A stretch of 64,000 nucleotides of DNA from [Bacillus] enclensis (GTDB lineage Bacteria > Bacillota > Bacilli > Bacillales > Bacillaceae_B). The stretch is from contig NZ_KQ758482.1 in NCBI RefSeq assembly GCF_001456935.1, forward strand, positions 538,249 to 602,248. The letters are read 5' to 3'. Position 1 is the stretch's first letter. Each line of letters begins with the position of its first letter. A program made the translations under genes and the position numbers. Of this stretch, positions 43,120-51,518 are shown piece by piece. Under the pieces are notes generated by a model that ran no database searches, was not told the DNA's origin, and saw only the letters and a list, made by a program, of their open reading frames with translations.

Positions 43120-44049
43120 TCAAGATAATGCATTTTTAATCGACCTGAATAGTTCAGCAATCGCATCCAATAATCCTTTAAAGAAATCGGATACTTTTTG
43201 ACCAAAGCTTTCGTCATTCACAATATCTTTGATGGTCGTTTGAATATCCTTTGTCAGATCTTCAAGCTGCTGCTGGACGTTGTCGAAGTTGATATCCAGT
43301 GACCTGATTTTATCAAACAGATCAATCAACAGCTGACGGTCTTCAGGGCTGAGTTCGATATTCATCGTCTTCAGCTTCTCTTCCACGATTTGTTCCACTT
43401 CTTCTTTTGTTGCCGGATCCTGTTCCGCTATTTCCTTTTTTATTTCTGTCAGAAGTTCACTGACCTTTTCTTTATCAATCCCTGCATCCTTCGCTAATTC
43501 AGTTGCTACATTCAACTCCTCGTTCGCCACTTCCATGCGTACGGAATCAAGTTGTTCCCCGCTGACATCATATGCCTTATAAATACCAGTCAAAGCAGAG
43601 TGTCCGCTTACTTTTACGGGTGAAGCGACTTCGACATCTGCATTTTCAACACCAGCTGTCAATAATGCATTGGCATACATGGATTCGGTCACTTCTGTAA
43701 TCTGATCCGGAGTCACAATCTCGACATTCAGACCCTGACCTTTTTCCTGCCTTGTAATTTTCGCAGAGGAGAACATACGGGCATTTCTATTTTCTCCCTC
43801 AATGTATTTCACAAGGTCATCCCCTGTTACAGTGAATTCCTCAACGTCGGTATTTTCATCGATTCCGAGTTCATCTTGCACGGTCTTTTTTTGCTGTTCC
43901 GATAGTGTCTCGCCATATACGACAATCGGCACCCCGAATTTTTCATTGATGCTCTCTTCTTGCTTATTGTTATCTGAAGCCATTGCAGGCTGTACGATTC
44001 CAATCACTAATAGAATAGCGAGTACAGAACTAATCAGCTTTTTCATCAT
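43120..44049 (-). CDS. secreted DUF1002 (YpuA-like) protein
   Basis: 309 residues. Signal peptide 1-24 (QPAMA). EKFGVPIVVYGETLSEQQKKTVQDELG, TVTGDDLVKYI, NVEIVTPDQITEVTESMYANALLTAGVENADVEVASPVKVSGHSALTGIYKAY is the whole DUF1002 pattern known from Bacillus YpuA. The rest is helical and charged. GGAGAA precedes the ATG. Extracellular or wall-zone protein; function unknown. Alone with its own terminator. Confidence 0.85.
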   Translation of the reverse strand: MMKKLISSVLAILLVIGIVQPAMASDNNKQEESINEKFGVPIVVYGETLSEQQKKTVQDELGIDENTDVEEFTVTGDDLVKYIEGENRNARMFSSAKITRQEKGQGLNVEIVTPDQITEVTESMYANALLTAGVENADVEVASPVKVSGHSALTGIYKAYDVSGEQLDSVRMEVANEELNVATELAKDAGIDKEKVSELLTEIKKEIAEQDPATKEEVEQIVEEKLKTMNIELSPEDRQLLIDLFDKIRSLDINFDNVQQQLEDLTKDIQTTIKDIVNDESFGQKVSDFFKGLLDAIAELFRSIKNALS

Positions 44050-44242
44050 TCATTCTCCTTTTTGATGCTTCAATGATTTTTGCTATTAATGCTCTCCATG
44101 AAACTTCACTCATTGTACAAGTACTTAACTAACTTTGCATCATCCTCTGGTCTTATTTTTCTACATTGTAATAGACGTTTAATATTGAAATAAGTTTCAG
44201 TTTTTTCTTTACGTTAAAGTTACCAATCCGTTACTACAGCAA

Positions 44243-44273
44243 AAAACGATGATGGATCGACCCTCATCGTTTT
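44243..44273 (-). terminator. terminator of the PAS kinase gene
   Basis: AAAACGATGA ... TCATCGTTTT stem with T run, two bases after the stop. Confidence 0.85.
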
Positions 44274-44274
44274 G

Positions 44275-45390
44275 TCATCTGCTATAGGATAATGGTATCT
44301 CTACTTCGACACAGGTACCATTTGTATCACTGCTGATCATTACTTTACCTGAATGATTCTCGATGATTTGTTTACTGACCATGATGCCGAGACCCGTCCC
44401 ATCGCTTTTGGTCGTAAAAAAAGGTTCTCCGATTCTTCCGGCAATTTCTTCAGGAATGCCTTCCCCTTCGTCAGTGAACCTGATCACCGTGACAAGATCG
44501 GACTGCTCCACTTCAATCATTACTTTCCCGCCTGCAGGCATCGCCTCCATTGCATTTTTTATGAAATTTATGAAGACTTGTTTGATGCGGTTTTCATCAC
44601 ATATCACCTTGCACCGGCTGCAATTGAATACCGGATTTATTTCAATGTCTTTCATGATGGCATCTGTATTGAGCAGAGTGACAACCTGATTGACCAATTC
44701 AATCAGATTCACTTCTTTCATGTCAGAAACTTTCGGTTTGGCCAGGGCAAGTAATTCGTTCAGGATTGTTTCGATTCTGTTTATTTCAGAGGAAACCACT
44801 TCAAAATAATCTTTCTTCTCGGGTATATCGCTCTCCATCAGTTGGAGGAATCCCTTTATGGATGTAATCGGATTTCTGATTTCATGTGCAATCCCTGCAG
44901 CCAGCTGCCCGGCGACAGATAATTTCTCGGATTTCATCATCAGTTCCTGGGTTATTTTTTGTTCAGAAAGGTCCCGTACAATGATATGTATTGCTTTTTC
45001 ATTATTAAAGAATGTGGGAATGGCTTTCATTTCAACCTCTGCAACCGAGCCGTCGAGACAGATCAATGTATAAGGATGAGGCAAAGCTGTTTCGCCTTGA
45101 TTCAAGTTCGTCACTCGGTCTTTAAGTGATTCCCTTTCGTCCTCATGAACAAAGTCGAGTATGCTTTTATTCATGATCTCTGATTTACTCTCTGCATGCA
45201 GCAGCTTCATTCCGGTTTCATTGATATATTGACACACATCATTCTTTGTAATGATGACGGTGTCTGGGGAGAATTCAACAATCCGCCTGTATAGCTCGGC
45301 GTTATGCTCCAGGTTTCTCATATCCTGTTCTGAAGCGCTCATCCCCTGTTCTTGCAGCAGCCCTATTTTGCCCTGTGCTTCATCAGACAC
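44275..45390 (-). CDS. cytoplasmic PAS histidine kinase
   Basis: About 371 residues. One PAS domain (~30-140, VEFSPDTVIITKNDVCQYINETG), HisKA with AAGIAHEIRNPITSIKGFLQL (His169), then ATPase boxes NAMEAMP, DEGEGIP, GTGLGIMVSKQI. No membrane helix. The order and ATPase resemble sporulation kinases KinA/KinE, but no dedicated regulator is nearby. Start: GTG 45390 has GGAGGG ten bases upstream, while ATG 45408 contains that SD and has none; either is possible. Confidence 0.85.
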   Translation of the reverse strand: MSDEAQGKIGLLQEQGMSASEQDMRNLEHNAELYRRIVEFSPDTVIITKNDVCQYINETGMKLLHAESKSEIMNKSILDFVHEDERESLKDRVTNLNQGETALPHPYTLICLDGSVAEVEMKAIPTFFNNEKAIHIIVRDLSEQKITQELMMKSEKLSVAGQLAAGIAHEIRNPITSIKGFLQLMESDIPEKKDYFEVVSSEINRIETILNELLALAKPKVSDMKEVNLIELVNQVVTLLNTDAIMKDIEINPVFNCSRCKVICDENRIKQVFINFIKNAMEAMPAGGKVMIEVEQSDLVTVIRFTDEGEGIPEEIAGRIGEPFFTTKSDGTGLGIMVSKQIIENHSGKVMISSDTNGTCVEVEIPLSYSR

Positions 45391-45499
45391 TGTACCCGAT
45401 CCCTCCATTCATGAATTGGTTTAAATTTCCTCAGTAACTACATTGTAACGAAAAACTCATGATTTGTGTATTTTTTTAGCTCAATTCTGAAAACTTAAT

Positions 45500-45551
45500 C
45501 AAAAAAAACACCTGTCCCTTCTGCAAGTGTAAGCATTACAGCGGGACAGGC
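45500..45551 (-). terminator. terminator of the TSUP permease gene
   Basis: Minus strand CCTGTCCC / GGGACAGG outer stem with an inner TGTAAT...-type pairing, then eight T. Confidence 0.8.
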
Positions 45552-45558
45552 ATGCATC

Positions 45559-46335
45559 TTATAGAATGTCCAGCCAAATTTTAATGGCTGTACCCAGTAT
45601 CAACAGGGCCAATATTGTTTGTAAAATCTTTGTATTCATCTTCTTACCTGCCATTGCCCCTAATGGAGAAGCGATCAAGCTTGCCACTACCATGATCAAT
45701 GCAGGCACATAGTCTACCTGCCCTGTACTGATCTTGCCGACGGTTGAACCGATGGAAGAAATCAGCGTGATGGCAAGTGAGGATGCAATCGTCATTTTGG
45801 TAGGGATTTTAAGGACAACCAGCATGATCGGAACCAGCAGGAACGCTCCCGCAGCCCCTACAATCCCTGCACCGACCCCGACAATCAGGGACAATACGGC
45901 TGCCAGCCATTTATTGAACTTTACATCTTCAAACTTGATGTCATCGATCCCTTTTTTAGGGATGAACATCATGATGGCTGCTGCCAATGCCAGAATCCCA
46001 TAGACAAGATTGATGCCATCTTCACTCATTGCCTTGGAACCGTATCCTCCGATGAAGCTCCCGATCAGGATGCTTACACCCATATAGGCGATAAGCGTCT
46101 TGTTCAAGTAGCCGCCTTTCCGGTAAGCCCATACGCCTCCGAGTGTGGCGAAGAATACCTGTACGGCACTGATGCCTGAAACTTCATGTGCTGAGAATGT
46201 CGCTACCCCCAGTAATGGCGGGATATACAGAAGCATGGGATATTTGATGATGCTTCCCCCGATTCCAACCATTCCTGAAATATAAGATCCAATAAAGCCG
46301 ATTAAAAATATAGTAATGATAAATGCCAAATCCAT
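45559..46335 (-). CDS. TauE/SafE (TSUP) sulfite/sulfur-anion exporter
   Basis: 258 residues with about eight helices. [16 protein letters not shown] and [37 protein letters not shown] are the paired TSUP motifs. It is the last gene of the sulfur cluster, as tauE is in S. aureus cst. It probably removes sulfite or thiosulfate made by the persulfide dioxygenase and sulfurtransferases upstream. Confidence 0.88.
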   Translation of the reverse strand: MDLAFIITIFLIGFIGSYISGMVGIGGSIIKYPMLLYIPPLLGVATFSAHEVSGISAVQVFFATLGGVWAYRKGGYLNKTLIAYMGVSILIGSFIGGYGSKAMSEDGINLVYGILALAAAIMMFIPKKGIDDIKFEDVKFNKWLAAVLSLIVGVGAGIVGAAGAFLLVPIMLVVLKIPTKMTIASSLAITLISSIGSTVGKISTGQVDYVPALIMVVASLIASPLGAMAGKKMNTKILQTILALLILGTAIKIWLDIL

Positions 46336-46404
46336 TCGTCAGTTCCTCCTTTTCATGAGCTCTTTTGATTTATGATCATACAGCTTTGCGAAATGCATCA
46401 TTTT

Positions 46405-46433
46405 AAATGGGAACCTTTTCAAGGTTCCCATTT
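46405..46433 (-). terminator. hairpin between persulfide dioxygenase and TSUP genes
   Basis: AAATGGGAACCTT / AAGGTTCCCATTT, a perfect 13-bp stem with 3-base loop; T tail weak, so probably a partial terminator. Confidence 0.75.
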
Positions 46434-46457
46434 AGTACTCAAGCTTTTAAGATTCGC

Positions 46458-47585
46458 TTAGCGGACTGCACAGCGGTTTGGACCGATTTCCATTTCACGC
46501 TGCTTCTCATCATCGGGAGTAATTTTACCCATGTTTGTTTCACGGATTTCCTGATATGCATTCGGTTGAGGAGGAAGGTTCTCGGAAACAAGCTTTCTGA
46601 ACTCTTCTTCGTCTTCGATATTCAAACCGTGGTTCTTCGCAAAAAGAGTGCCCAGTTTTTCGCCGACCGTACCGTCCTCGTTCAATTCATCGATGATCAT
46701 GAAGTGAGCAGGAAGTACTGTCAGTTCCATTGATAAGTTTTTATAACGTTTATAAAGACTTTCTCTCAAATCAGCAACCCAGTCCTCTGCTTTACCGGCA
46801 AGGTCCGGACGTCCAATACTGTCTACGAACAGGATATCCCCTGATAACAGATATTTCTCGTCAATGACGAAAGAAGTTGATCCGATTGTATGTCCAGGTG
46901 AATAGAGTGCATTGATATCGATTGTTGAGTTACCGATAGCCACTTTATTGCCATCTTCAAGCGCAGCATATTCAAACGTTACTTCCTCTGCATCTTTAGG
47001 AGGCAGCCAGTAAGTCGCATTCGTCGCTTCAGCGATTTTACGTCCGCCTGAGATGTGATCGGCATGCAGGTGAGTATCGAATACATTCGTGATTTCTGCA
47101 TTCTTATCTTTTGCAAAATTGATGAAAATATCAGTCATGCGTGTAGCATCTACCACTGCGGCTTCACCATTAGAAACCACCATGTATGAAAGACAGCCTT
47201 TACCTAAACGGACGAATTGATACAGTTCGCCGCCATCAGTGAGATCGCCGACTTTTACAGGTTCAAGATGTTCACTCCATGCTTTCATTCCGCCTTCTAA
47301 ATAAGAAACATCCAGTCCTTCGTCAGAAAGCATCTCTGCAACCATGACGGAAGACCCTTCTTTTGCACATACAACCAAAACATCTTTATCTTTCGGAAGT
47401 TTTTCTAAAATTTCTTCCACTCCATCAAGAAGATCGAAGTACGGGATGTTAAGATATTCAAAAGTATGCCCTTCGACTTTCCAATCTTCGAAAGCATCTA
47501 CATTACGTACATCCAAGATAAACAATTCTTCGTTGTTCATTACTTTTTTAGCCACTTCTTTAGGACTCATTGCTTTAACTGCCAT
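46458..47585 (-). CDS. persulfide dioxygenase-rhodanese fusion (CstB-related)
   Basis: 375 residues. Rhodanese domain at 1-110 with catalytic Cys in VVCAKEGSS, then a metallo-beta-lactamase domain: [12 protein letters not shown] metal motif, [23 protein letters not shown] as in ETHE1-like persulfide dioxygenases. Staphylococcal CstB has the same two activities but with the dioxygenase first; here the rhodanese leads. Oxidises persulfides to sulfite or thiosulfate. The C-terminus holds a further Cys (NRCAVR). Part of the CstR-type cluster. Confidence 0.88.
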   Translation of the reverse strand: MAVKAMSPKEVAKKVMNNEELFILDVRNVDAFEDWKVEGHTFEYLNIPYFDLLDGVEEILEKLPKDKDVLVVCAKEGSSVMVAEMLSDEGLDVSYLEGGMKAWSEHLEPVKVGDLTDGGELYQFVRLGKGCLSYMVVSNGEAAVVDATRMTDIFINFAKDKNAEITNVFDTHLHADHISGGRKIAEATNATYWLPPKDAEEVTFEYAALEDGNKVAIGNSTIDINALYSPGHTIGSTSFVIDEKYLLSGDILFVDSIGRPDLAGKAEDWVADLRESLYKRYKNLSMELTVLPAHFMIIDELNEDGTVGEKLGTLFAKNHGLNIEDEEEFRKLVSENLPPQPNAYQEIRETNMGKITPDDEKQREMEIGPNRCAVR

Positions 47586-47648
47586 TGTTTCAACCTCCCA
47601 AAATTTTTATCATGCATTTATATCAATCAGTGTAATTGTCACTATCAA

Positions 47649-48218
47649 TTATTCAACGTCTGATTCGACTTCCCCTGACCATTCGCTCATGCCTGGCACT
47701 ACATTGATGACATTGGCAAAACCTTTGTCGGCAAGTAATTGTGCAGCCATGTCACTGCGGTTCCCTGTACGGCAAACAACATAAATGTTTTTGTCTTTCG
47801 CAAGTTCATCCGCTTTTGCTTCCAATTCACCAAGTGGAATCGATACTGCTCCTGGAATATGTTTGAACGCATATTCTGCTTTTTCACGAACATCCAGTAC
47901 GAGCGTATTTTCGTCGTCGAGCTTTCCTGCTAAATCTTCATTATTCGTAACAGCTTCATGCTTGCGTTCCGCACTGTCTTCGCCGCTTGATTTACGAACG
48001 AAATGCTTTAGTACATCGCCTTCTTCAATCGTACCGAGATAGTCATGACCTGAACTCTTTGCCCATGCCTGCAGATCTGCTTTAGATCCTTTATCCGTTG
48101 CCTGGATTTCGATCACTTGGCCGGATTCAAGATCTTTCATCGCTTTCTTCGTTTTCACGATCGGCATCGGACATGCCAAACCCTTTGCATCTAGAACGAA
48201 ATTTGCTTCAATAGTCAT
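47649..48218 (-). CDS. TusA-rhodanese sulfurtransferase fusion
   Basis: 189 residues. TusA domain ~5-75 with the CPMP motif (LDAKGLACPMPIVKTKKAM); charged linker; rhodanese ~95-185 with active Cys in VVCRTGNRS. Resembles part of CstA (a rhodanese-TusA-TusD protein in S. aureus) and shuttles sulfane sulfur between thiols. Own operator-like site (48232-48248) just upstream. Confidence 0.88.
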   Translation of the reverse strand: MTIEANFVLDAKGLACPMPIVKTKKAMKDLESGQVIEIQATDKGSKADLQAWAKSSGHDYLGTIEEGDVLKHFVRKSSGEDSAERKHEAVTNNEDLAGKLDDENTLVLDVREKAEYAFKHIPGAVSIPLGELEAKADELAKDKNIYVVCRTGNRSDMAAQLLADKGFANVINVVPGMSEWSGEVESDVE

Positions 48219-48231
48219 AAAAGAACCTCCA

Positions 48232-48248
48232 ATTACCTCATAGGGTAT
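48232..48248. promoter_or_regulatory. CstR-type operator 3
   Basis: ATTACCTCATAGGGTAT; reverse ATACCCTATGAGGTAAT. Matches the sites at 49070 and 49443 and lies just before the TusA-rhodanese gene. Confidence 0.6.
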
Positions 48249-48266
48249 ATTTTATTTCAAAAAAAA

Positions 48267-48746
48267 TTAGATAAAGAGATTTACGTTGCCGTTTTCAGCG
48301 TCTGCCAAATATGCAGCCACACCCGCATACTCTATTTCATCCATCAGTTCATCTTTATGAAGTCCCAATAGATCCATTGTCATCGTGCAGGCAACAAGCT
48401 TAACATCTTGCTCTTTTGCCATATCAATTAAATCTGGGAGAGGCATCGCATTATGCTTTTTCATAACACCTTTAATCATTTTCGGTCCCATTCCTGCAAA
48501 GTGCATATTGGATAATCCCAATTTATCGGCACCGCGCGGCATCATTTTGCCGAACATTTTTTCCATGAAACTTTTCTTCACTGGAACCATTTCTTCTTTT
48601 CTCAGTGCATTCAAGCCCCAGAAAGTATGGAAAATCGTTACCTCATGGTCGTATGCAGCAGCACCATTTGCGATGATGTATGCAGCCATCGCTTTATCAT
48701 AATCTCCACTGAAGAGAATAATATTAGTTGATTTTGTCTCTGACAT
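48267..48746 (-). CDS. DsrE/F-like sulfur-carrier protein
   Basis: 159 residues, ATG 48746 after AAAGGAGGAAAACAG. DsrE fold: IILFSGDYDKAMAAYIIANGAAAYDHEVTIFHTFWGLNAL and VKLVACTMTMDLLGLHKDELMDEIEYAGVAAYL, the DsrE2 group with a conserved Cys in VACTM. Hands sulfur between TusA proteins. Second gene after tusA in the cluster. Confidence 0.88.
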   Translation of the reverse strand: MSETKSTNIILFSGDYDKAMAAYIIANGAAAYDHEVTIFHTFWGLNALRKEEMVPVKKSFMEKMFGKMMPRGADKLGLSNMHFAGMGPKMIKGVMKKHNAMPLPDLIDMAKEQDVKLVACTMTMDLLGLHKDELMDEIEYAGVAAYLADAENGNVNLFI

Positions 48747-48770
48747 CTGTTTTCCTCCTTTAAAATACAA

Positions 48771-48790
48771 GAGGGGGTATGTTTCCCCTC
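48771..48790. other. GAGGGG/CCCCTC inverted repeat
   Basis: GAGGGGGTATGTTTCCCCTC between the tusA and DsrE genes. Could be an mRNA hairpin that tunes the downstream genes; also contains the reverse of ATACCCCC, a CstR-like half site. Confidence 0.45.
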
Positions 48791-48798
48791 AAAAAAAT

Positions 48799-49026
48799 TT
48801 ATCCTTTTTTAATCCAGAATGTGAATACATCATTTTCTTCTTTAGAATCTACAAGTTCATGTCCACCTGACTTAGCCCAAGCAGTCAAATCACTCTTTGC
48901 ACCTTTATCAGTCGTTTGGACTTCAAGGATCTGTCCTGATTCAATTTCTTTAATTGCCTTTCTTGTTTTCACGATTGGCATCGGGCAAGCTAATCCTTTT
49001 GCGTCTAGTACTTTATCTGCGTTCAT
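48799..49026 (-). CDS. TusA-family sulfur carrier (75 aa)
   Basis: KVLDAKGLACPMPIVKTRKAIKEIESGQILEVQTTDKGAKSDLTAWAKSGGHEL: complete TusA with the CPxP active Cys. Very similar to the TusA half of 47649-48218, probably a duplication. TAGGAGGAATTACGA precedes the ATG. First structural gene behind promoter 49084-49112. Confidence 0.9.
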   Translation of the reverse strand: MNADKVLDAKGLACPMPIVKTRKAIKEIESGQILEVQTTDKGAKSDLTAWAKSGGHELVDSKEENDVFTFWIKKG

Positions 49027-49069
49027 TCGTAATTCCTCCTAAATGTTTGTTTATATTTTATAACTTAAA

Positions 49070-49112
49070 ATACCTATAAGGGTATGTTAAATGATATAAA
49101 AAAAGTTGTCAA
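49070..49112 (-). promoter_or_regulatory. tusA promoter with CstR-type operator 2
   Basis: Minus strand TTGACA (49107-49112), 17-base spacer, TAACAT (49084-49089); ATACCCTTATAGGTAT (49070-49085) overlaps the -10 and start site. Confidence 0.7.
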
Positions 49113-49122
49113 CACTTTTTAT

Positions 49123-49383
49123 TTATCTGCTTTTCACTAACAGGTTCACTGCTTCTTTCACGAATTCATCCGTGTTTTCACCGGACTCTTGTGAATCTCT
49201 CACACATTCAACAAGGTTTAAACTTACAATCAAGCCGACGGAACGATCAAGAGCCGTTTTGGCTGCTGACAGCTGGGAAATCACATCTTTGCAATCTTCC
49301 CCCTGCTCCATCATTCGTAAAATTCCCCGGAGCTGCCCTTCAACACGTTTGATTCGATTTTTAACTTGAGAATTGTATTCCAT
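49123..49383 (-). CDS. cstR: CstR-type persulfide-sensing repressor
   Basis: 86 residues from ATG 49383 (GGGAGGTGTCTAC upstream). CsoR/FrmR helical fold: KNRIKRVEGQLRGILRMMEQGEDCKDVISQLSAAKTALD. Cys31 and Cys60 match the reactive pair of S. aureus CstR, and Asn56 stands where copper-sensing CsoR has His, so a persulfide sensor is favoured over a copper sensor. Autoregulates via an operator inside its own promoter spacer (49443-49458) and probably the other two sites of the cluster. Confidence 0.88.
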   Translation of the reverse strand: MEYNSQVKNRIKRVEGQLRGILRMMEQGEDCKDVISQLSAAKTALDRSVGLIVSLNLVECVRDSQESGENTDEFVKEAVNLLVKSR

Positions 49384-49437
49384 GTAGACACCTCCCAGAA
49401 ACACGCTTAGTTGTGATGTGTTCTTGCTACATTGACT

Positions 49438-49466
49438 ATAATATACCCTATGGAGTATTTAGTCAA
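49438..49466 (-). promoter_or_regulatory. cstR promoter with operator 1
   Basis: Minus strand TTGACT (49461-49466), 17-base spacer, TATTAT (49438-49443). The dyad ATACTCCATAGGGTAT (49443-49458) fills the spacer, so bound repressor would block polymerase. Confidence 0.75.
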
Positions 49467-49540
49467 GTGGTTCGTGAAATTTTTTTTAGGTCTGCCTATT
49501 TGACCGGAATAACTATTATATAGAGTGTACTTCTAATGCC

Positions 49541-49570
49541 GCTTTTGATTTCCGTGCAGGACTTCGCTTT
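49541..49570 (-). repeat. fragment of a Bacillus-type intergenic repeat
   Basis: Minus strand AAAGCGAAGTCCTGCACGG then AAATCAAAAGC, matching 60804-60833 at 25 or so of 30 positions in the opposite orientation. Lies in the gene-free region 49467-50107. Confidence 0.65.
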
Positions 49571-49799
49571 CAGCTTACGGCACTTACGCCTTCTGCCATT
49601 TCTCTCATTAGATCCTCCCGCGACTTGCTCCTCTATGTTGTGTTTTTCATGTATGCCTTGAATGTTTTAAAAGTATTCTCGGAGGTTTTAAGCATTTTTG
49701 AACCAGTAAACGGAATGGCATAGCTCGCCAATTAGGAATAATCAGCGTTTCGGCTCAATAAGCGCTATAATGCAGCCTGAGGAACGGGAGCGAATGAGG

Positions 49800-49919
49800 T
49801 AATCTTTTAATTTCGGCCGGTAATCTTTCGAAAATTGGGCTTTTTCTTTGAATTCAGGGCAATAATCTTCGAATTCTCCGGAATAATCTTTGAATTTCAG
49901 GAATTATTCCACCACTTAC
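49800..49919 (-). repeat. 21-bp periodic array G, inverted copy of array F family
   Basis: TAATCTT-type cores on the plus strand at 49800, 49821, 49842, 49863 and 49884, exactly 21 apart. On the minus strand it begins with GTAAGTGGTGGAATAATTC (49901-49919), the same leader as array F (17-18 of 19 bases equal). Confidence 0.9.
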
Positions 49920-50107
49920 TAAAAATATCCAATAAAAAGAACAGAAACATAAGATAAATAGTGCATGAAGTCATAGAACGCATTCGCAGACGATTCAACT
50001 TTTACCTCACGCCCTGTTCAAAGCCCATTCACATTTCGGATGGGAGTCTGCGTCGAGCTCTACAATCAACCGCTGGGTCGAGTTAATATTCTTTTCTTCC
50101 TCTCAAA

Positions 50108-50155
50108 TATAAAGCCGGATCTGATTCCTTAAAAGAAATCAAATCCGGCTTTACT
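50108..50155 (-). terminator. terminator of the ArsA operon
   Basis: AAAGCCGGAT.TGATT / AATCA.ATCCGGCTTT, long stem; about 60 bases after the arsA stop. Confidence 0.8.
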
Positions 50156-50210
50156 TATATTGAATTGTTGCCCAAGTCCGGTTTGACTGACTGTTTGCAT
50201 CCCCCGCTAA

Positions 50211-51161
50211 TCATCCCCCCGGGGATACTTCTGCCCGCAGATGCCGGGCGAATGTTTTTAGGTGATCGGGGGTGCAGATGTCTTCTTCGAGTAGTGGGAT
50301 TTGGTAGAGTTCTTGTTCTGTGAATTTGGTTTTCATGAGCTGCAGGTATTCCTTTTCCTGATCTTTTCTTTTTTGAAGGAATTCTCCGTCGGCTGTTTCC
50401 GGGAGGATTTTGTTGACGATGAGGCCCTGAATGTTCAGTTGAACTCTTTTCATTAATTCGATGGCTTTTTCTGTTTCAAGGATCGGAAGCCGCTCGGGGA
50501 TCAGGACAAAGATGAATCCTGTCTTCGTCGGGTCAAGCAGGATGGAGCGGACCTGAGCGAATTTTTCCCTTCTTTTATGTAATGCATCAAATATAGGATC
50601 TTCCACCGGTTCGCCGTCATTCAGTAATTGGGAGTAGTTTTTATTTGTCTTCTTTCTTCTTTCAAGCATGCCGTCCATCCATACGCCCATCAACTCCGGA
50701 AGTGACAGGAGCCTGATTGTATGACCAGTGGGTGCCGTGTCAAAGATGATTTTATCAAAATGTTCCTTCTCCTCTAGGATGATCGATACCATCCTGTCGA
50801 ATAAAGCTGCTTCCTCAGCACCTGGCGCCGAGGCAGCCATATCAATCTGCCGGTGGACCTCGTCAATCATCGACGACTTGATCATGCCCTTTAGGTTGCC
50901 CTTCACCCCTTTTATATAGGATCTAGTTTCCTGGTCGGGGTCAATTTCGAGTCCCCACAGATTGTCCCCCAGCTGCACTTTCTCCCCTCCGATATGTGTG
51001 TGGAAAATGTCCCCTAAATTGTGAGCGGGGTCTGTGGAAATGATCAGCGTCTTATCTCCGGATTGGGCAAACATCATTGCAAGTGCAGAAGCAGAGGTGG
51101 ATTTACCGACTCCTCCTTTACCTCCTACAAACACGATAGATTGTTTTTCAATTGTATTCAT
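50211..51161 (-). CDS. ArsA/GET3-type ATPase
   Basis: 316 residues. Deviant Walker A GGKGGVGKST (13-22), DPAHNLGDIF (switch I), FDTAPTGHTIRLLSLPELM (switch II) and VLIPERLPILETEKAI. One ATPase domain, so it works as a dimer. No arsenite-efflux genes are near; instead it follows a small CC-ending protein and a CstA transporter, a combination known in several bacilli. Role unclear: targeting, or energising a membrane partner. Confidence 0.88.
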   Translation of the reverse strand: MNTIEKQSIVFVGGKGGVGKSTSASALAMMFAQSGDKTLIISTDPAHNLGDIFHTHIGGEKVQLGDNLWGLEIDPDQETRSYIKGVKGNLKGMIKSSMIDEVHRQIDMAASAPGAEEAALFDRMVSIILEEKEHFDKIIFDTAPTGHTIRLLSLPELMGVWMDGMLERRKKTNKNYSQLLNDGEPVEDPIFDALHKRREKFAQVRSILLDPTKTGFIFVLIPERLPILETEKAIELMKRVQLNIQGLIVNKILPETADGEFLQKRKDQEKEYLQLMKTKFTEQELYQIPLLEEDICTPDHLKTFARHLRAEVSPGG

Positions 51162-51183
51162 TCTCTCCCCTCCTTTCGCTGTA

Positions 51184-51453
51184 TCAGCAGCATCTTATTC
51201 CCTCAAGCGGGGAATGCTCCATTCCCATGCGTAAATGCCAGTCATGAAATTTTTCAAGCATGAATGGATAAAGTTCCAATGTGTAATAAAATACCGGATT
51301 CGGCAACCCGAGCATGTCAGAATATAAAAGTAAGAAAAACAAGTCGTCCTCATCTCTTAATTCCCTTGCGATTTCTGTCTTATGGGGGTGCCGGATGATT
51401 TCATCATATAAATGAATGAGGCGCTTGAATTTCTCAAGTATTGCGGCGTTCAT
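51184..51453 (-). CDS. small protein ending in Cys-Cys (cory-CC-star type)
   Basis: 89 residues from ATG 51453 (GAGGGGAGGGGAC upstream). Helical, with LYDEIIRHPHKTEIARELRDEDDLFFLLLYSDMLGLPNPVFYYTLELYPFMLEKFHDWHLRMGM and a C-terminus GIRCC-stop. Proteins of this type ending in two Cys accompany ArsA ATPases and CstA transporters. The CC pair could bind metal or be modified. Gap to arsA 22 bases. Confidence 0.75.
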   Translation of the reverse strand: MNAAILEKFKRLIHLYDEIIRHPHKTEIARELRDEDDLFFLLLYSDMLGLPNPVFYYTLELYPFMLEKFHDWHLRMGMEHSPLEGIRCC

Positions 51454-51480
51454 CACTATGTCCCCTCCCCTCGAAATAAT

Positions 51481-51517
51481 GGAAGGGACCTTTTTGGCAC
51501 TCAAAAAGGTCCCTTTT
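51481..51517. terminator. hairpin between the CstA and small CC-protein genes
   Basis: GGGACCTTTTT / AAAAAGGTCCC, an 11-bp perfect stem. T tail is on the plus side, so on the minus strand it may act as a processing or attenuation site rather than a full stop. Confidence 0.6.
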
Positions 51518-51518
51518 T

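Noticed and set aside
49123-49383. CsoR copper sensor
   Set aside because: The copper-binding His is Asn56 and the neighbours are sulfur genes, so CstR is the better fit.
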